Assembly: GCA_023846275.1 (NCBI GenBank)
Contig: CM043868.1
Span: 14,417,755 to 14,481,754, forward strand
From: Vanilla planifolia
Taxonomy: Eukaryota; Streptophyta; Magnoliopsida; Asparagales; Orchidaceae
Direction: 5' to 3'
DNA length: 64,000 nucleotides
Shown here: positions 37,230 to 49,400 of the stretch, piece after piece
How positions within the stretch are numbered: position 1 is the stretch's first letter
Layout: each line of letters opens with the position of its first letter
Notes under the pieces: model-generated
Databases searched by the model: none
Seen by the model: the letters and a program-made list of their open reading frames with translations, nothing else
Told to the model about the DNA's origin: nothing
Program-made: the position numbers and the translations under genes

Positions 37230-40220
37230 CTTATGTGCTCATTTGCTCAAAAAACCACTACAAGCACATATAGTGCATGTAGAAGCATGCCACATGTACG
37301 ATATAGAATGTGAGGAAGTGTGCAGGCAATGATGTGCATTAGATAACTTATGCTAGCAAACGTTGAATCCATTGCCAGACGTAGAGTGCATGTCACAACA
37401 AATATACCTGCTACGCATGTTCATCATGTGTGCATGCAATTTATGAATGAGGTAAGTATACTCATCATGCATGCAAAATGCACATATGAGACAAAAACAT
37501 GCACAATAACACAAGCATGTGCAAATGTGTTTCTTTACATGAACAGAATTTTTGTAGTGACCAATTTTAAGTCAAACTTCATGAAACTTACTAGAAATAT
37601 AAAAATATATATTTTATTATAAAATATTATATTTAAACCTTTATGAAAAAAGAAAAAGAATAGTAAGTAAAAAAGTTCAATCTTTTAGACAAAAATTTTA
37701 CTCTTCACTCTTCATTCTTTTGTCATTCTCACACTTAATTATACTATTAAAACTTTAAAATAAGGTTGGCTATTGAAGACTTAGAGTGAAATGCTTTGTA
37801 TATAGATCACTCATCATATTTTATGATTTAACATTTAAAGTCAAGAAAAATTCACTTAAACTAAAATAGTGATGAGTAGATAATATAATGTAAAGTATTA
37901 TACAATATGATATGTTACATATATAGTACAACTAAACTAAGCAAAACTATTTGAAAAAACTTAAGAAAATTATATGATATGATAATAAATAATGAACAAT
38001 ATAATAATATGAGAAGGATCAAGACATTCTTAAGATAAAAAGACCAAAAAGGATAGTAAAATATGATTATAATAAATGTAAATTATGACTTTATATGATC
38101 ATCAAACAATCATTTATATGAGAAAGAATTGTGGACTTATTATATAGTATGAAGAGAAGTTTCATATAGTAAAATAAATTTTAGAGTTGGGTAAAATTGA
38201 AAGATGGTTTAAAAAATTAATTAAGAAACATACAATACAATAGTATGATCTATTCATTAAAAGCAAAAAAGAATCAATTCAATACATTTCTAATTTACCA
38301 ATAAATACAATGTTGGATTTGAATTAGACTTTGGATCAATCTATATTGATTGATTGCCTTTGTGATGTTGTTTTATATAATATGATTGAAAAAGAGAATC
38401 TATCTCTAATACTAAAAATGATGAATAATTTGATCACTTAGGCTTTGAAACTAAATTAATGATAAATGAACAATTCTCTAATACTAAAATGTCGACAGAT
38501 GAGCACAGCTCTAATACTAACAAGGTGAAGAGAGAGTTTGCTTTGATACCAAAATGATGATAAAAGATAACCAAACCTCAAACTAAATTAAAGGAGAAAT
38601 TGAAACGTAATTTGAATGTTGGATCGCAACTCAAAAATCCCTAGATTACACGAGGAGAAATTATCGTTTATGGAAGTCAGATGCACTACTAATAAGATAT
38701 TTTCTTCTTATTTCAAAGCAAATCTTTAAACATATTACAATGCCAAACCTTGACTCAAAAGTAAAATGACAAAAATATCATTCTTAATAAAAAAATATAA
38801 AATTAGTAAAACATGTAGAAAATAATAAAAAAATTATGATAGACTTATATATATATGACATATTGCAACCCATAAGAAACTAAAATATGATGAACTAAAT
38901 AAAAGATATTTATGATCTATTAAATATTTCAATCATCTTGATATAGCCTATCCTACGTCGAAGATGATTGGGGAAGAAAATGTTATCAAATTATTAAAGA
39001 AAATGGATAACATGATATGATAGTCTTAATGTACAATATGATTAATGAAAAGGATGATGATGGTGGATTCAATTCAATGATGCAAGAAAATGATATTTAG
39101 GAAAATAATAAAGAATATATTATACCATTTTTGCTCATTAATTGGGTAGCAACACCCTTGCAAAAGGATTGCTAAAGGAATGATAATTGTATTAGGCTTA
39201 AGTTAACAATGATTTATGATATCCTTAAAAAAGAAATTTAATATAGATGAAAAGTAAGATGAAGTAGAAGGAAGACGAATTACATAAATGCATGTAGAAG
39301 AGTAATTGCTACAATTTGTAAAGAAACAGGTTAATTAAGAGATTTATGATATTAATGAATTTTTGTACTCTATTATGTAGCCATAAATATGTTAAATTTC
39401 TAAATTTGTGAAATGCATAATTATTATGCAAAATGGTATCAAGGAATCATAATACTTATGTAGAGGAAGTGAACATTTCTAATATGAAATTTATTTCAAG
39501 ACTAGACCACCACAAATTGAATTAAGTAAGAAAGCTTCGTACTATAGGTTTATTTGCTTGATCTATTATTATTAAAGTGTTTGTTTAGAGAATAATTAAG
39601 GAAGATTAACATAATAAAATATCAAGAAAATGATTGTTATTTCTTATATTGCTATGAAATTCAAAGTGATATGATATGTTATATTGATGCTATTAATTTC
39701 AAGCGAAATGTTTAATTTTATTATTTATTGACTTGATTTGAAAGCAAAAAAATAAATAGAATAAGAACAAAAATTGGTAAATAAGTTTAAGCACAATTTT
39801 GACAAATGAAGTAATAAAATTTGTTCAAAGACATCTTGTTTTCTAGAATAATATCTTTGAAAGTAAATTAGTTACTATCTAGAACAATATGTTCCTAAAA
39901 CTAAGATTGCTATACAGAATAATATGCCACAAAAGTGGTGCTAAAAGAGCTATCATTAGGAAAATTATGAGTAATATACTTCTAAATACATCTAGTTTGA
40001 TTTAATTTAAAAAATATAAAAAAATCTTGACCTTATTTCCAACTAAGAGTAGAAAATAAAAATAATAAAAGACACATGAAAAAAGTTTAAAAAATCATAG
40101 AAGTGACTTATCAAGAATTTATCACATGTTGGTCATTATGTAATATAGGTCTAGGATACGACATGACCTAGGAATTAAGTATTTTTTATTTATGTTATAC
40201 TACTTTCTATTGAACTAGTA
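37230..40220. repeat. Right copy of diverged ~3.1-kb direct duplication
   Basis: Collinear partner of 33,900-37,100, with offsets from about 3.05 to 3.5 kb because of internal insertions or deletions. One such insertion probably contains the primer-site-like array at 38.40-38.55 kb. The frame at 37350-37622 lies in the TGCATG-rich head of the copy. It has no recognisable domain and is not called a gene. Confidence 0.68.
38404..38551 (-). repeat. Array of five primer-site-like repeats
   Basis: Five variants of GCTCTGATACCA on the plus strand: CTCTAATACTA (38404), GCTTTGAAACTA (38442), CTCTAATACTA (38475), GCTCTAATACTA (38508) and GCTTTGATACCA (38540). They are spaced 38, 33, 33 and 32 bp and most are followed by A-rich ATGATGAA-like sequence. 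The last is one mismatch from the minus-strand initiator-Met primer site. It implies a decayed minus-strand LTR element with its LTR to the right, and a local duplication of the primer-site region. Confidence 0.6.
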
Positions 40221-43200
40221 GTACTTGACTCAATCTTTTTTATGACCAAACATTTCAAGTCTAAATAGCAATACTCCAAGAGATAGTAGGAGTGATAGTT
40301 CATGCGTTATCTTTCTTAGTATATTGTCATATTTCTTTTATAATGTTTAAATTGTTGTGATATCTCTTTATACATTTTAGTAGTGTGGACTTCATATAAT
40401 TAACCATAATCTAGCACATGTACTAGTTCTAATATTTTCACTACAATGTGAGAACTCATATTTAAAAAAATGTAAAAGATTTTCAAATATTTCTTTCATT
40501 GTGAGTTTTAAATATAAAGTTTATATTTCTTTTTTCAAAAAAAAATGAGATTGTCAATAATTTGTTCATTATATAAAAAGGTTTTCAAAACAAAGAATAA
40601 AAGAATAAAAAAGAGATAATATGACATCAAAATTAAGAAAGATGAGTGAGAGAATGCACAATGAATCTACTCACAAATTTCATTTGAAGCATATATTTGT
40701 CTTTATATAACATTTAAATAGTTTTGGATTGAAGAAAATCAACACAAAACTACCCCAAAAAGCTATAGAAACATGGTTATCTTAGGGTTAGCAACTTGAG
40801 ATAGTTTGGCTAATCTCCTATTGATCTAATGAAGTGGTCTCCTATTAATTGCCTATTATGATCATATTACCATAACAAAGTTTTCTATATAATGGATTAA
40901 ATATTATAAAAAAATATAAAGCAATCAATGTGTATAATATTATTTCATAAATATCCTTTATGTTTTAGTTTCTCTAAAAAAATGCCATATGTAAAGTTTC
41001 TTAATATAATGAATATTAAAAAATTCCATTACACGAAATAAATCCTATGCAATAACTCTTTATAAAAGCTATTGTACAATCCTACTTAATTAGTTGGACA
41101 TTTCTCATATTATCTTTTGTTTTGTAGAAAAAAAATACATTTTTAAATTTGATTAGAAAAAAAATCAATTACATTTTGAAATTTTTTTTTATAGAATACT
41201 AAATTGTTGAGTGCATATTAAATCACTCATATATATAAAGGCATTTGGAGTTGATATTTTCTTTAGACTTTGCTGGTTAATTCAAGCTCATGTTGATTCT
41301 AAATTTGAGATAAATGATAGAAGATATAATTAGTATTTTTGTTTTTAAAATTTTGTACAACATTTATTTATGCAATAAAATAGGAATATGTTAAAGTTAA
41401 ATAAGATTAAAATATTTGATCAAAATGTTATAATTAAATTGTTAATCTAAAATCAAGTAATAATAAAAATTCTTTTTTATATTTTTAAAAATTAAATAAA
41501 ATATTAATATAATAATTCTATACATAGAATTTTGAAGTATAATTTTTTATTTTTTTAAAAAAACTTTTTGGAGATATATATCAAAAACATAGAGTCCCCA
41601 AATCTTATGAATTTATACAACCTTTGTGAGACACAATTATGTTGTTAAATATAAAATTAACTAACTAAAAATAAGTTTAAAAATATTATTTTAAAATTTT
41701 GTTAAATGTTTTATAAATATATCATCAAAAAATGTTTGATAAAATTATTGACATGTTGAAACAATTTTAAAAAAATTTATAAAAAGGACAATAATTGCCT
41801 AAAACAATATTTTTTATTTATTTATGGCTTTTATTTTCTTATTTTATTTAGGCATGATAACTCGATTTATTTTTATTATTAAAAAATAATAGAAGAAGTT
41901 GAGTACAAAAATGAAGACGTAATTCATAATTGGATAATTTTTTATTCATATATTTTATTCTAAATATGATGTTATAATCCTAATTTATCAAATAATATCG
42001 TCATTTGATCAATGATTTTAACCTTACTAATATAATTGTGTTCAAATCACGATTAAGGTTACACTTTGTTTAGGATACAAAACATATGAAATAGTATCAC
42101 TATAAATGATTAATTAAGATGATTAAAAACGAATCTTATTTAAAAATTATATGTAATCTATATTGAAAAACACTCTTTTTTAAAAAATAAATATTAAATT
42201 AGAATAAGGGTGTTTCTGAATTTATTTTGAATAATTTATATGTTTGGTGTACATAATCTATGTAATTAGTTTTGTAGTGATATTTAGGAGTTGTTTGGCA
42301 ATGTTATTTGTAGTTTTATTTAATCTAATTGTATTAATCTTGTCAAAAAAATTTTAACATCAAAACCTTAATAGAAAACCTAATTTTGTCCAACCCTAAC
42401 TTTGAGCTCCTTTGTGTTAGAGAAGCATGACTCCCTTGCTTGACCCTTCATTATATATGTAATCTCTCCTTCTAGGGTTTTGTCACTCCTAATGGTCATC
42501 AAATGGTTTGAAACTATAATTTTCTTAAGTCAAAGCAATTATTGTCCTTCCATGTGAGATTGATTATAGTCAACTCAAACATGTGTCTAGCTCATTGCTC
42601 CTCATCTCTTTCCTCGATTTCTTCATGCTTATTGAGGGGAGGGTTTAACATATCTGCTTAGCACGAATGAATGATTGCATGCTATTTTCCTTTGTCATCT
42701 ATCAGTCTTTTAATATCTAATCTTAATTATTTATTCTTGTAGTTGTTTGATGACAATTTGTTGCCTCCACAATGCATCACTAGATCATTTAGTTAGGTTA
42801 TCTCATTAACTAAGACAATGTTTTACCATTGCTTAATTGCCTTGACTTATTTAGATGGGTTGTTAGCCTTTTGTTTTTTATCTAAAAGAATATTTAAATG
42901 AAAATAATAAAGGAAAAGATTAATATCATCTAATTCTTGTTATTATTCAAACAAAAAATTAATCTTAAAAATTTAACATTAATCAATTAAGCATAATTTT
43001 ATTCTTAATTTCAATAGCACAATCAATACTTTGTAATTTAATACCAGGTGATTTAACACAATATTAATTCAAACATGACCTTTGAGTTTATAATAAATAA
43101 AATTATGAATTAACATATTAATTGCTACAATTCAAGAATTGTTTGAGCAAGGCATAAACTCAATTTGTCAAAAAGTGATGAGTTTAAGAGACTTATAAAA

Positions 43201-43449
43201 CAATCTTAGTTAAAAAAAAAGTTTATAAAAAACATTTATGGAAACAGAAAAATTCTTATAAAAACTATTTATTAAAGTTTTAATATTTTCAAGTGATTTA
43301 AAAAAAATTGAAAAGTGAAAACAAAGAGTTAATACTAACATTTGTTTGATATAATTATTGTTAAATATTAAATTAATTCATAAAAATTTTAGTTTGGAAA
43401 TTGTAATATTATTTGGCAAATATATTGTCAATTAATATTTAGCGAAAAA
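40221..43449. other. AT-rich stretch, no supported gene
   Basis: No coding domain or clear element ends. A slightly GC-richer part at 42,340-42,660 (with CTAGGGTTTTGTCACTCC) has no readable frame. Confidence 0.45.
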
Positions 43450-44900
43450 ACTGATGATGTAGGACAACTAAAGTGTTATTTGTTTTTTTTTTTATGAAAG
43501 AGTGAATGTTTTTAACATTATTTTAGAAAAATAAATAATGTTTTGTTCTTGTATTTTTTTAGTTGAAAATTTTATATCTTCAATTATAGTCCAATAAATA
43601 TCTTATTATGTTTCAAAATACACTTTAATAAAAAATTGAATTTATAAATAATTTATCTAATGCAATGCAGTTTGAATAAAATACAAGAGCAATGATTATA
43701 AAGAAAATTGTATTTAAAATTCAAAACTTCATTGTGACAATGTTTGTTTGATAATTTATAATTAAAATATAATAATTTGAACAATTTAACAAATTTGATA
43801 TGAGTGAGATCTATATTAATAATGTATAATTAGGACATAATTATGTTTAATAAAATCATTGATTTGAGATATAAAGAATGTATTAAAACAAAAAAAAACT
43901 ATTTGCCTTTTTTAAATAAGAGTGGCATAGATATATTATAATTATATACAATATTAATAATAATATTATTATTATAAAATTTGAGTAGTGGATTTCACAT
44001 GGTATACATGGGGATTTGCCACCATACCTTACCATGATTCTTTAAGTTCAAATGCAATGATGTAAGCTTTCAACTGCCTCAATTAATTGTGGAGGAGGTT
44101 CTAGCCTTGATTAATATAGGCATGGCCCTTTGTTTATGAAGTAGAAGTCTATGCAAAGAAAAAATATTAAATTAACATTCAAATTCAATTTAGAATTAAT
44201 ATAATTTAATAATAGCTAACTAAATATATTATATTAATATAATTTATAATACAACTTGATTTAACATTATTGGTAAACGTTTGATTAAATAATTGATAAT
44301 GTGAGATAACTAAGATATGTTTTTAATAAAAAAGTGAAATATTTTTTTAATATTATTTTAAAATACATATAATATGTTATTTTTTATATTTTTATTATTT
44401 TGTTGATAAAATAAGCATTTCTATTTCAAAATAAACTTTTACAAAAAATTGAACTTGCAAAAGATTTATTAGATAAAAATAGAATAGAAGTAGTGAGCAA
44501 TGATTATAGATAAAACTTTTAATTAAAATTCAAAAGTTTACCAATTTTGTAAACTTTTATTTGTCTCAATGATTACAATAAGATTGTAATAACACAATAA
44601 ATACAATAAAATTAGTAAAATTCAAACATTTAATAAACCTATATTATTATAATTCTATCATATTTAGTAAATTACACTTTAATCTTAAAGTTAGAAATTA
44701 AAAAATTATATTGAAAAACAAATTAATCGCATGCCTTCTTGAAAAAAAAAATACTGCTATAGACATATTATAATTACATAAAAATATTAAAAATAACACA
44801 CAAAATTTGATTGGCGGATTTAAAAATGCAAACACGTGAGGCTTAGGCACTATGTCCTAACGTGATACATGAACTTGAAATGAAACGATGTAACCTTCGA
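43450..44900. repeat. Diverged direct duplication, period about 830-840 bp
   Basis: CTGATGATGT with following T-rich and AATGATTATA sequence at 43,451-43,760 matches TTGATAATGT at 44,293-44,570. TTGAGTAGTGGATTTCACAT at 43,981 matches TTGATTGGCGGATT at 44,807. Both are followed by related TGAACTTGAAAT/AAGTTCAAAT and ATGATGTAA motifs. Offset 826-842 bp. No coding sequence. Confidence 0.72.
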
Positions 44901-46400
44901 GCAAAGCGAAACCTAAGGAGAAAACCCAAAGAGCTGCCTGCCAACCACTAACCGAAAACGAGCGTTCCAAACGCGCTCGTTAAGCAGTCTCAGTTGCCGT
45001 CCATTCTTCTACAGTCCTACATCTCCCTCTCTCGTCTTCCCCACTTATCCCTGTGCTTACTTTATTTGAAAGGCTGTCTGCTTCAATTAAATAATACCTA
45101 AGAGACCTCATTGCCAAGATCTCCTCTATCTTTTCTTTATACTTTCTTTTGGCCTCTTGCTTCGATGCCAGGTAGGCTGAGAAGACCTCTCTCTGTCCGC
45201 ACTGTTCCGACCATACCTCCCCTTCCTTCTTCTTCAACGAAGGCCTTTCCTTTCCTTTCCTTTTCTTTTCTTTTTTTTTTTTTTTCTCAAACCTAATCAA
45301 AACAAGTGAAACCCACGATGATAAAACAATCGCACATATCAAGTGGCTAACGTTCATGCATAGCTGTTTGTTAATTGGCTATTCAGGTAAACGAATAAAA
45401 TACAAAACAAAAAACAAAATGCAAACACCAGTTGGTGAGCTGGAAGAACAGCACTGGTTTGTATTTATGTGCTATGTGCATGTTTGGATCGAGTAAGAAG
45501 GTCATTATAACTTTGGGTTGGCTTGTGTCAAAACTTATTTTTGACAGTGTAAAACAAAAACTATATTTGTTTCGAAGCTTTGGATTTATTCTGAACTAAG
45601 TTTTCAAACAATAAAATAAAATAAGAGCAACAAATTATCATTTCGAACAAGTTTACTTCAAATGACGTATGTTAAAAATATTTGAAGATAAATGATCATC
45701 ATTCTCTGTAAAACTAATCTTTTGGTAATGAATATCATTATTTTAATGTGATAGTTATATCTTTTTATGACATGATAGAAACATCAAGTCATGTTGAGAA
45801 TGTATATAAAGTTCACATTATCATTTAGTTTTTATCGAAAAATATAAAATGAATGAATAATAATTTTAAATAAACTAGGGTAGAAACTGCAGGACTTACA
45901 CCTGCAAGCTATTACCCTTGAAAGCTATCATGATTAAAGTATAAGTGCACTCCAAGCTGCATCAATGTTCCTGCTTACGAGCTGAAGTGCTCCAAGGGAT
46001 TAGGGTTGGGAAGTAAAAGCCCTTGTGAGGACCATTGACTCGGCTTGGTGGTCGACAGGATTGGACAAGGCACGTGAAAAGTATGGAGAGAAGGTGTGCT
46101 TCGTTCAAGCTTATCTCCTTCGACGACAAGCCCACGCGCAAGTCGTCGTTTTTGCAGTTGTAGGATCATTAATTTAACTTTTGCACAGTTTTTTTTCATT
46201 TTTTTGGTTCAATTATTATAACATGATGTCCCTTTGGTTGGGCGTGATATGTAATATTTTTTCTTGATAGATCGTAGAGCTTTATGAACGCAAACAGTGG
46301 AAGACGATAACGGCTTGATGTATAAAGAAATTGGATTTTATGTTTGGATGCTTGATCATAGGAGATCGATTTGCTGACTGCTGAACCATTCAACGGATAT
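44880..46400. other. GC-richer island with possible genic fragment
   Basis: Two GC-richer blocks (44,880-45,360 and 45,870-46,170) stand out from the AT-rich surroundings. The first carries a 125-codon minus-strand frame (44980-45357) containing a Lys/Glu-rich stretch and a short hydrophobic N-terminus. The second carries a 74-codon minus-strand frame (45975-46199). Neither shows a domain I recognise, and the Lys-rich part of the first comes from a purine tract (45,237-45,290). They could be exon or promoter remnants of a host gene, but there is no splice structure or homology I can point to. Confidence 0.3.
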
Positions 46401-46699
46401 CTAAAGATTGTTGGATCATAAAAAGCAAGAATAAAAAAAAGTTCTCCAAAAGTAAGGAATTATTTGATTTATTTATCTTAGTTGAAATGTAATTATTGAG
46501 AAATAATGTTCAAATGAATGGTTTGTTGGTAGATAAAGTGTAGGTTATGACTATAAATATTCTCTTTAATAGGGAATATTTATATTTAAAATATTTAATT
46601 TAATATTTAGAAAAAAAATATTTATAATTTTTATTCTATTTTATTATTTTTTATTTATATTCACTTGAGATTCAAAAGTATGGGTACAACTTATTAGTT

Positions 46700-47860
46700 A
46701 TGACACAAAAAAAGCAAGTATCACAAAATAATCATTGAACTCACATGGGTGAACCTCACAAGGCAATTTATGATCTCAAAAATGCTCATTGTGCCAACTA
46801 TATTAAAATTGATAATTTATCATAGTATTTGAGTTCAATGATTCTGATATTGGGATAAGGGACTAGCCAAGTTTGCTTATATATTTCCTATTTATGTTAA
46901 TGAAATCATTTTTATATACAACACTAAAACTATTAGTAAAGTTGTTTGTTCTCTTGCCAAATACTTTTCAATAAAAGGTCTCATCCAATCTTTATTTTTT
47001 GCAATTTATGACATTATTCATGAACATCACAATTTGCTTTCTCGATAATGTTATATGATGTACATTCTGTCACATGCCAACATGAAAAATTATGATACAA
47101 TTCAAATCTCTATTTTCGTAAACCAATCATTCACCTTATACTTCAATACAAGTCTTTATGACCCTTTAAACGTAGAACAATTGTAGGTGTTTTATAGTAT
47201 ATTTGGCTTGCTCATCCCAATATTATTTTTACTATCAAAAAACTATCTAAATGCATGCATTTTCATACCATCATTTGTTAGACCACCATCATAACAACTT
47301 CTTGAATATCATTGTGATTTTTTTTATCATAATATTATTCTCCATCAATGCTATAACTCTTTATATGTCTTTTCGAAGTGCTAGTATTATGAATGGCTTG
47401 TCTTTCACCATTTTTCTTTTTTTATCATGGTCATAACCCCTTATATTGGAGCTTAAAGAAACAAAATAATAATTTGGAATATAACTACAAAAAACAAAAT
47501 AATAATTGTTCCTTCATTATAATTGAACATTACTATATTACTATTATTATTGTTCAAATTCACTAAATTTGCTGACTCTTGTTCGATTTAACATTTGACA
47601 ACCATGTGCTCCAATTATCTATTGCTCATCCATGCTTAATGACCTTTCGTCCTTGAATGAAGCATTTTGCTATTTATTATATTCGTACTGGATCTTATTC
47701 AAGCTAGAGCTCATTGTTTTGCCCATGTTTCACCAGCTGATCATCTTGTCAATAGACTCACCAAACCACTTCCTTGTGCATGCTTTCTCTCACTTGGTGC
47801 TTTGTCTTATAGGGAAATGATAGAAAATATCTCTTTAATAGATAAAAATCTCTTCTTATA
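46700..47860 (+). pseudogene. Ty1/copia RT and RNase H remnant
   Basis: A broken plus-strand relic. In order: IYDLKNAH near 46,758 (counterpart of LYGLKQAP); YVNEIIFIYNTKTIS then LAKYFSIKGL near 46,890-46,985 (counterpart of the YVDD box and LxxxFxxKDLG); HEHHNLLSR near 47,020; IVGVL-YIWLAHPNIIF and KLSKCMHFH near 47,180-47,265 (counterpart of IVGxLxYLxxTRPDIxFAVNxLSxFMHxP); RNase H traces near 47,400-47,460; and PADHLVNRLTKPLPCACFLSL near 47,735-47,800 (counterpart of DQLADIFTKPL). Stops and frameshifts are frequent. The catalytic Asp pair of RT is already lost (VN for DD). Confidence 0.85.
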
Positions 47861-48730
47861 GATAAAACCTATTATCTACAAGCATATTATTTGTAATTAA
47901 TATTGCATTTTATTTATTTTTTTTACCTATATTCAATCCACTTATTATAATTATGTTCAATTTAATATAAAATAAAAAACATAAAAATTTTTCAAAATCA
48001 GATTTTTATATTATTATTAAATAATTATAACTAAAAATATTATGTGGTGCTTTATTATATTAGTTAATTTACATGTTATAAGAAGGATAAAATTTTATGC
48101 TTGTAAATTATAAAAGAAACAAAAACAATCTCCTTATAAGATTATGAACTTATTATTAAAAAATGTACACAAATTGGATAAGTCATAGAACTAAAGTATT
48201 TTCAAATTTTTTTTATCATTTGTAGATAAGGAAAAATCAAACTAAGTAAAGAAGCTACTAGATGTGTTATAGATAGGCTGTATAACTTTATTTTGATGCA
48301 TCCTCTAAATGGCGCCAATTTTCATCATCCTCATGAAGTTATATGTTAATCCTATTTTTGATCTAAGCAATACTCCTACCATGCTAGTATATGATGTAGA
48401 TCGGTACCACCTTATACAATGCATCAAAGATTTCATAATTGGTTTGCTCATTATAGACACATGTTATACCCAAGCTTTCAACATTAAGGGTGATTTTATA
48501 TAACTACTTTAATGTTACATGCACATGTGTTAAGGCTATGCATCTTTATTGTATTTCTATATTTGTTGTATTATTTACATTCTTGTGAGACCTTTGGACT
48601 TCCTTTATTAAGACCTCATACTACTTTGATCATTAGAATGAAATGGGAATTATATCAATTTTGTTACATTGATGATCAAGGCAACATTGATAATAATTTG
48701 TTAGTATGAAAGCTGTTTAGATTGACACGA
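47861..48730. other. AT-rich stretch after copia relic
   Basis: Should hold the 3' end and LTR of the plus-strand copia relic, but no polypurine tract or LTR boundary could be fixed. The frames at 48309-48503 and 48512-48709 have no known domain. Confidence 0.4.
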
Positions 48731-49400
48731 GTGGTTAGCTCAAATGTAACACTCAAGATTGAGAGGGGTAGAGAGTGATAATTGAGTGATACAAAAAAGA
48801 GAATCATTAGGTAAAGAGTAGATTTTATCATGATTCTAGGTGGAGGGGTTCAAGAATAAATAATTTTTACATTGTCTATAAGATGATAGATCCTAAGCTC
48901 TATAATTAATAGTCATAATCTTTGAAATTATTAGATACCTTTTATGGCAAACTTTGACTTGGATCTTACGAAAATCGCAAGGATAATCATGTTGCAACTA
49001 GAGAAGTTTTGAGATGAGTGACCAATCATCAATGAATCCTTTTAAATAAGAACAAAACCTAATTGATTCAAGATAACATCTCACTAATAAAGATTAAGAT
49101 GTTATAATACAATATCAAAATGGTATCTTTTACAACATAATGTGTTTCAAAGATGAATCAAGTAAACATTAGTAGATTTATAACTCCTATAATTAAAGAG
49201 GACATATAGTGATTATTGAGTGGTGTTCAAGAGTAAGAAATCATCAAGCAAAGAATGACTCTTAATAGGCTTCTAGGTAGAAGGGTATAAGGTTGAATAA
49301 ATTTCACATCAACCATAAGAGAGTAGATTCTATGCGCCATACGTAAAGCCATAAGTCTTGAAATAATACATCATTATGATGATCTTATACTTTGAATCCT
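48730..49400. repeat. Diverged direct duplication, period about 436 bp
   Basis: Copy A about 48,730-48,960 and copy B about 49,165-49,395. TCTAGGTGGAGGGGTTCAAG (48,836) pairs with TCTAGGTAGAAGGGTATAAG (49,272). AATTGAGTGATAC pairs with TATTGAGTGGTGT. CATAATCTTTGAAATTATT pairs with CATAAGTCTTGAAATAATA. The offset is a constant 436-437 bp. No coding potential. Confidence 0.8.

Noticed and set aside
37350-37622. 90-codon plus-strand frame
   Set aside because: It lies in the equivalent head of the second duplicated copy but is not conserved as a protein in the first copy.
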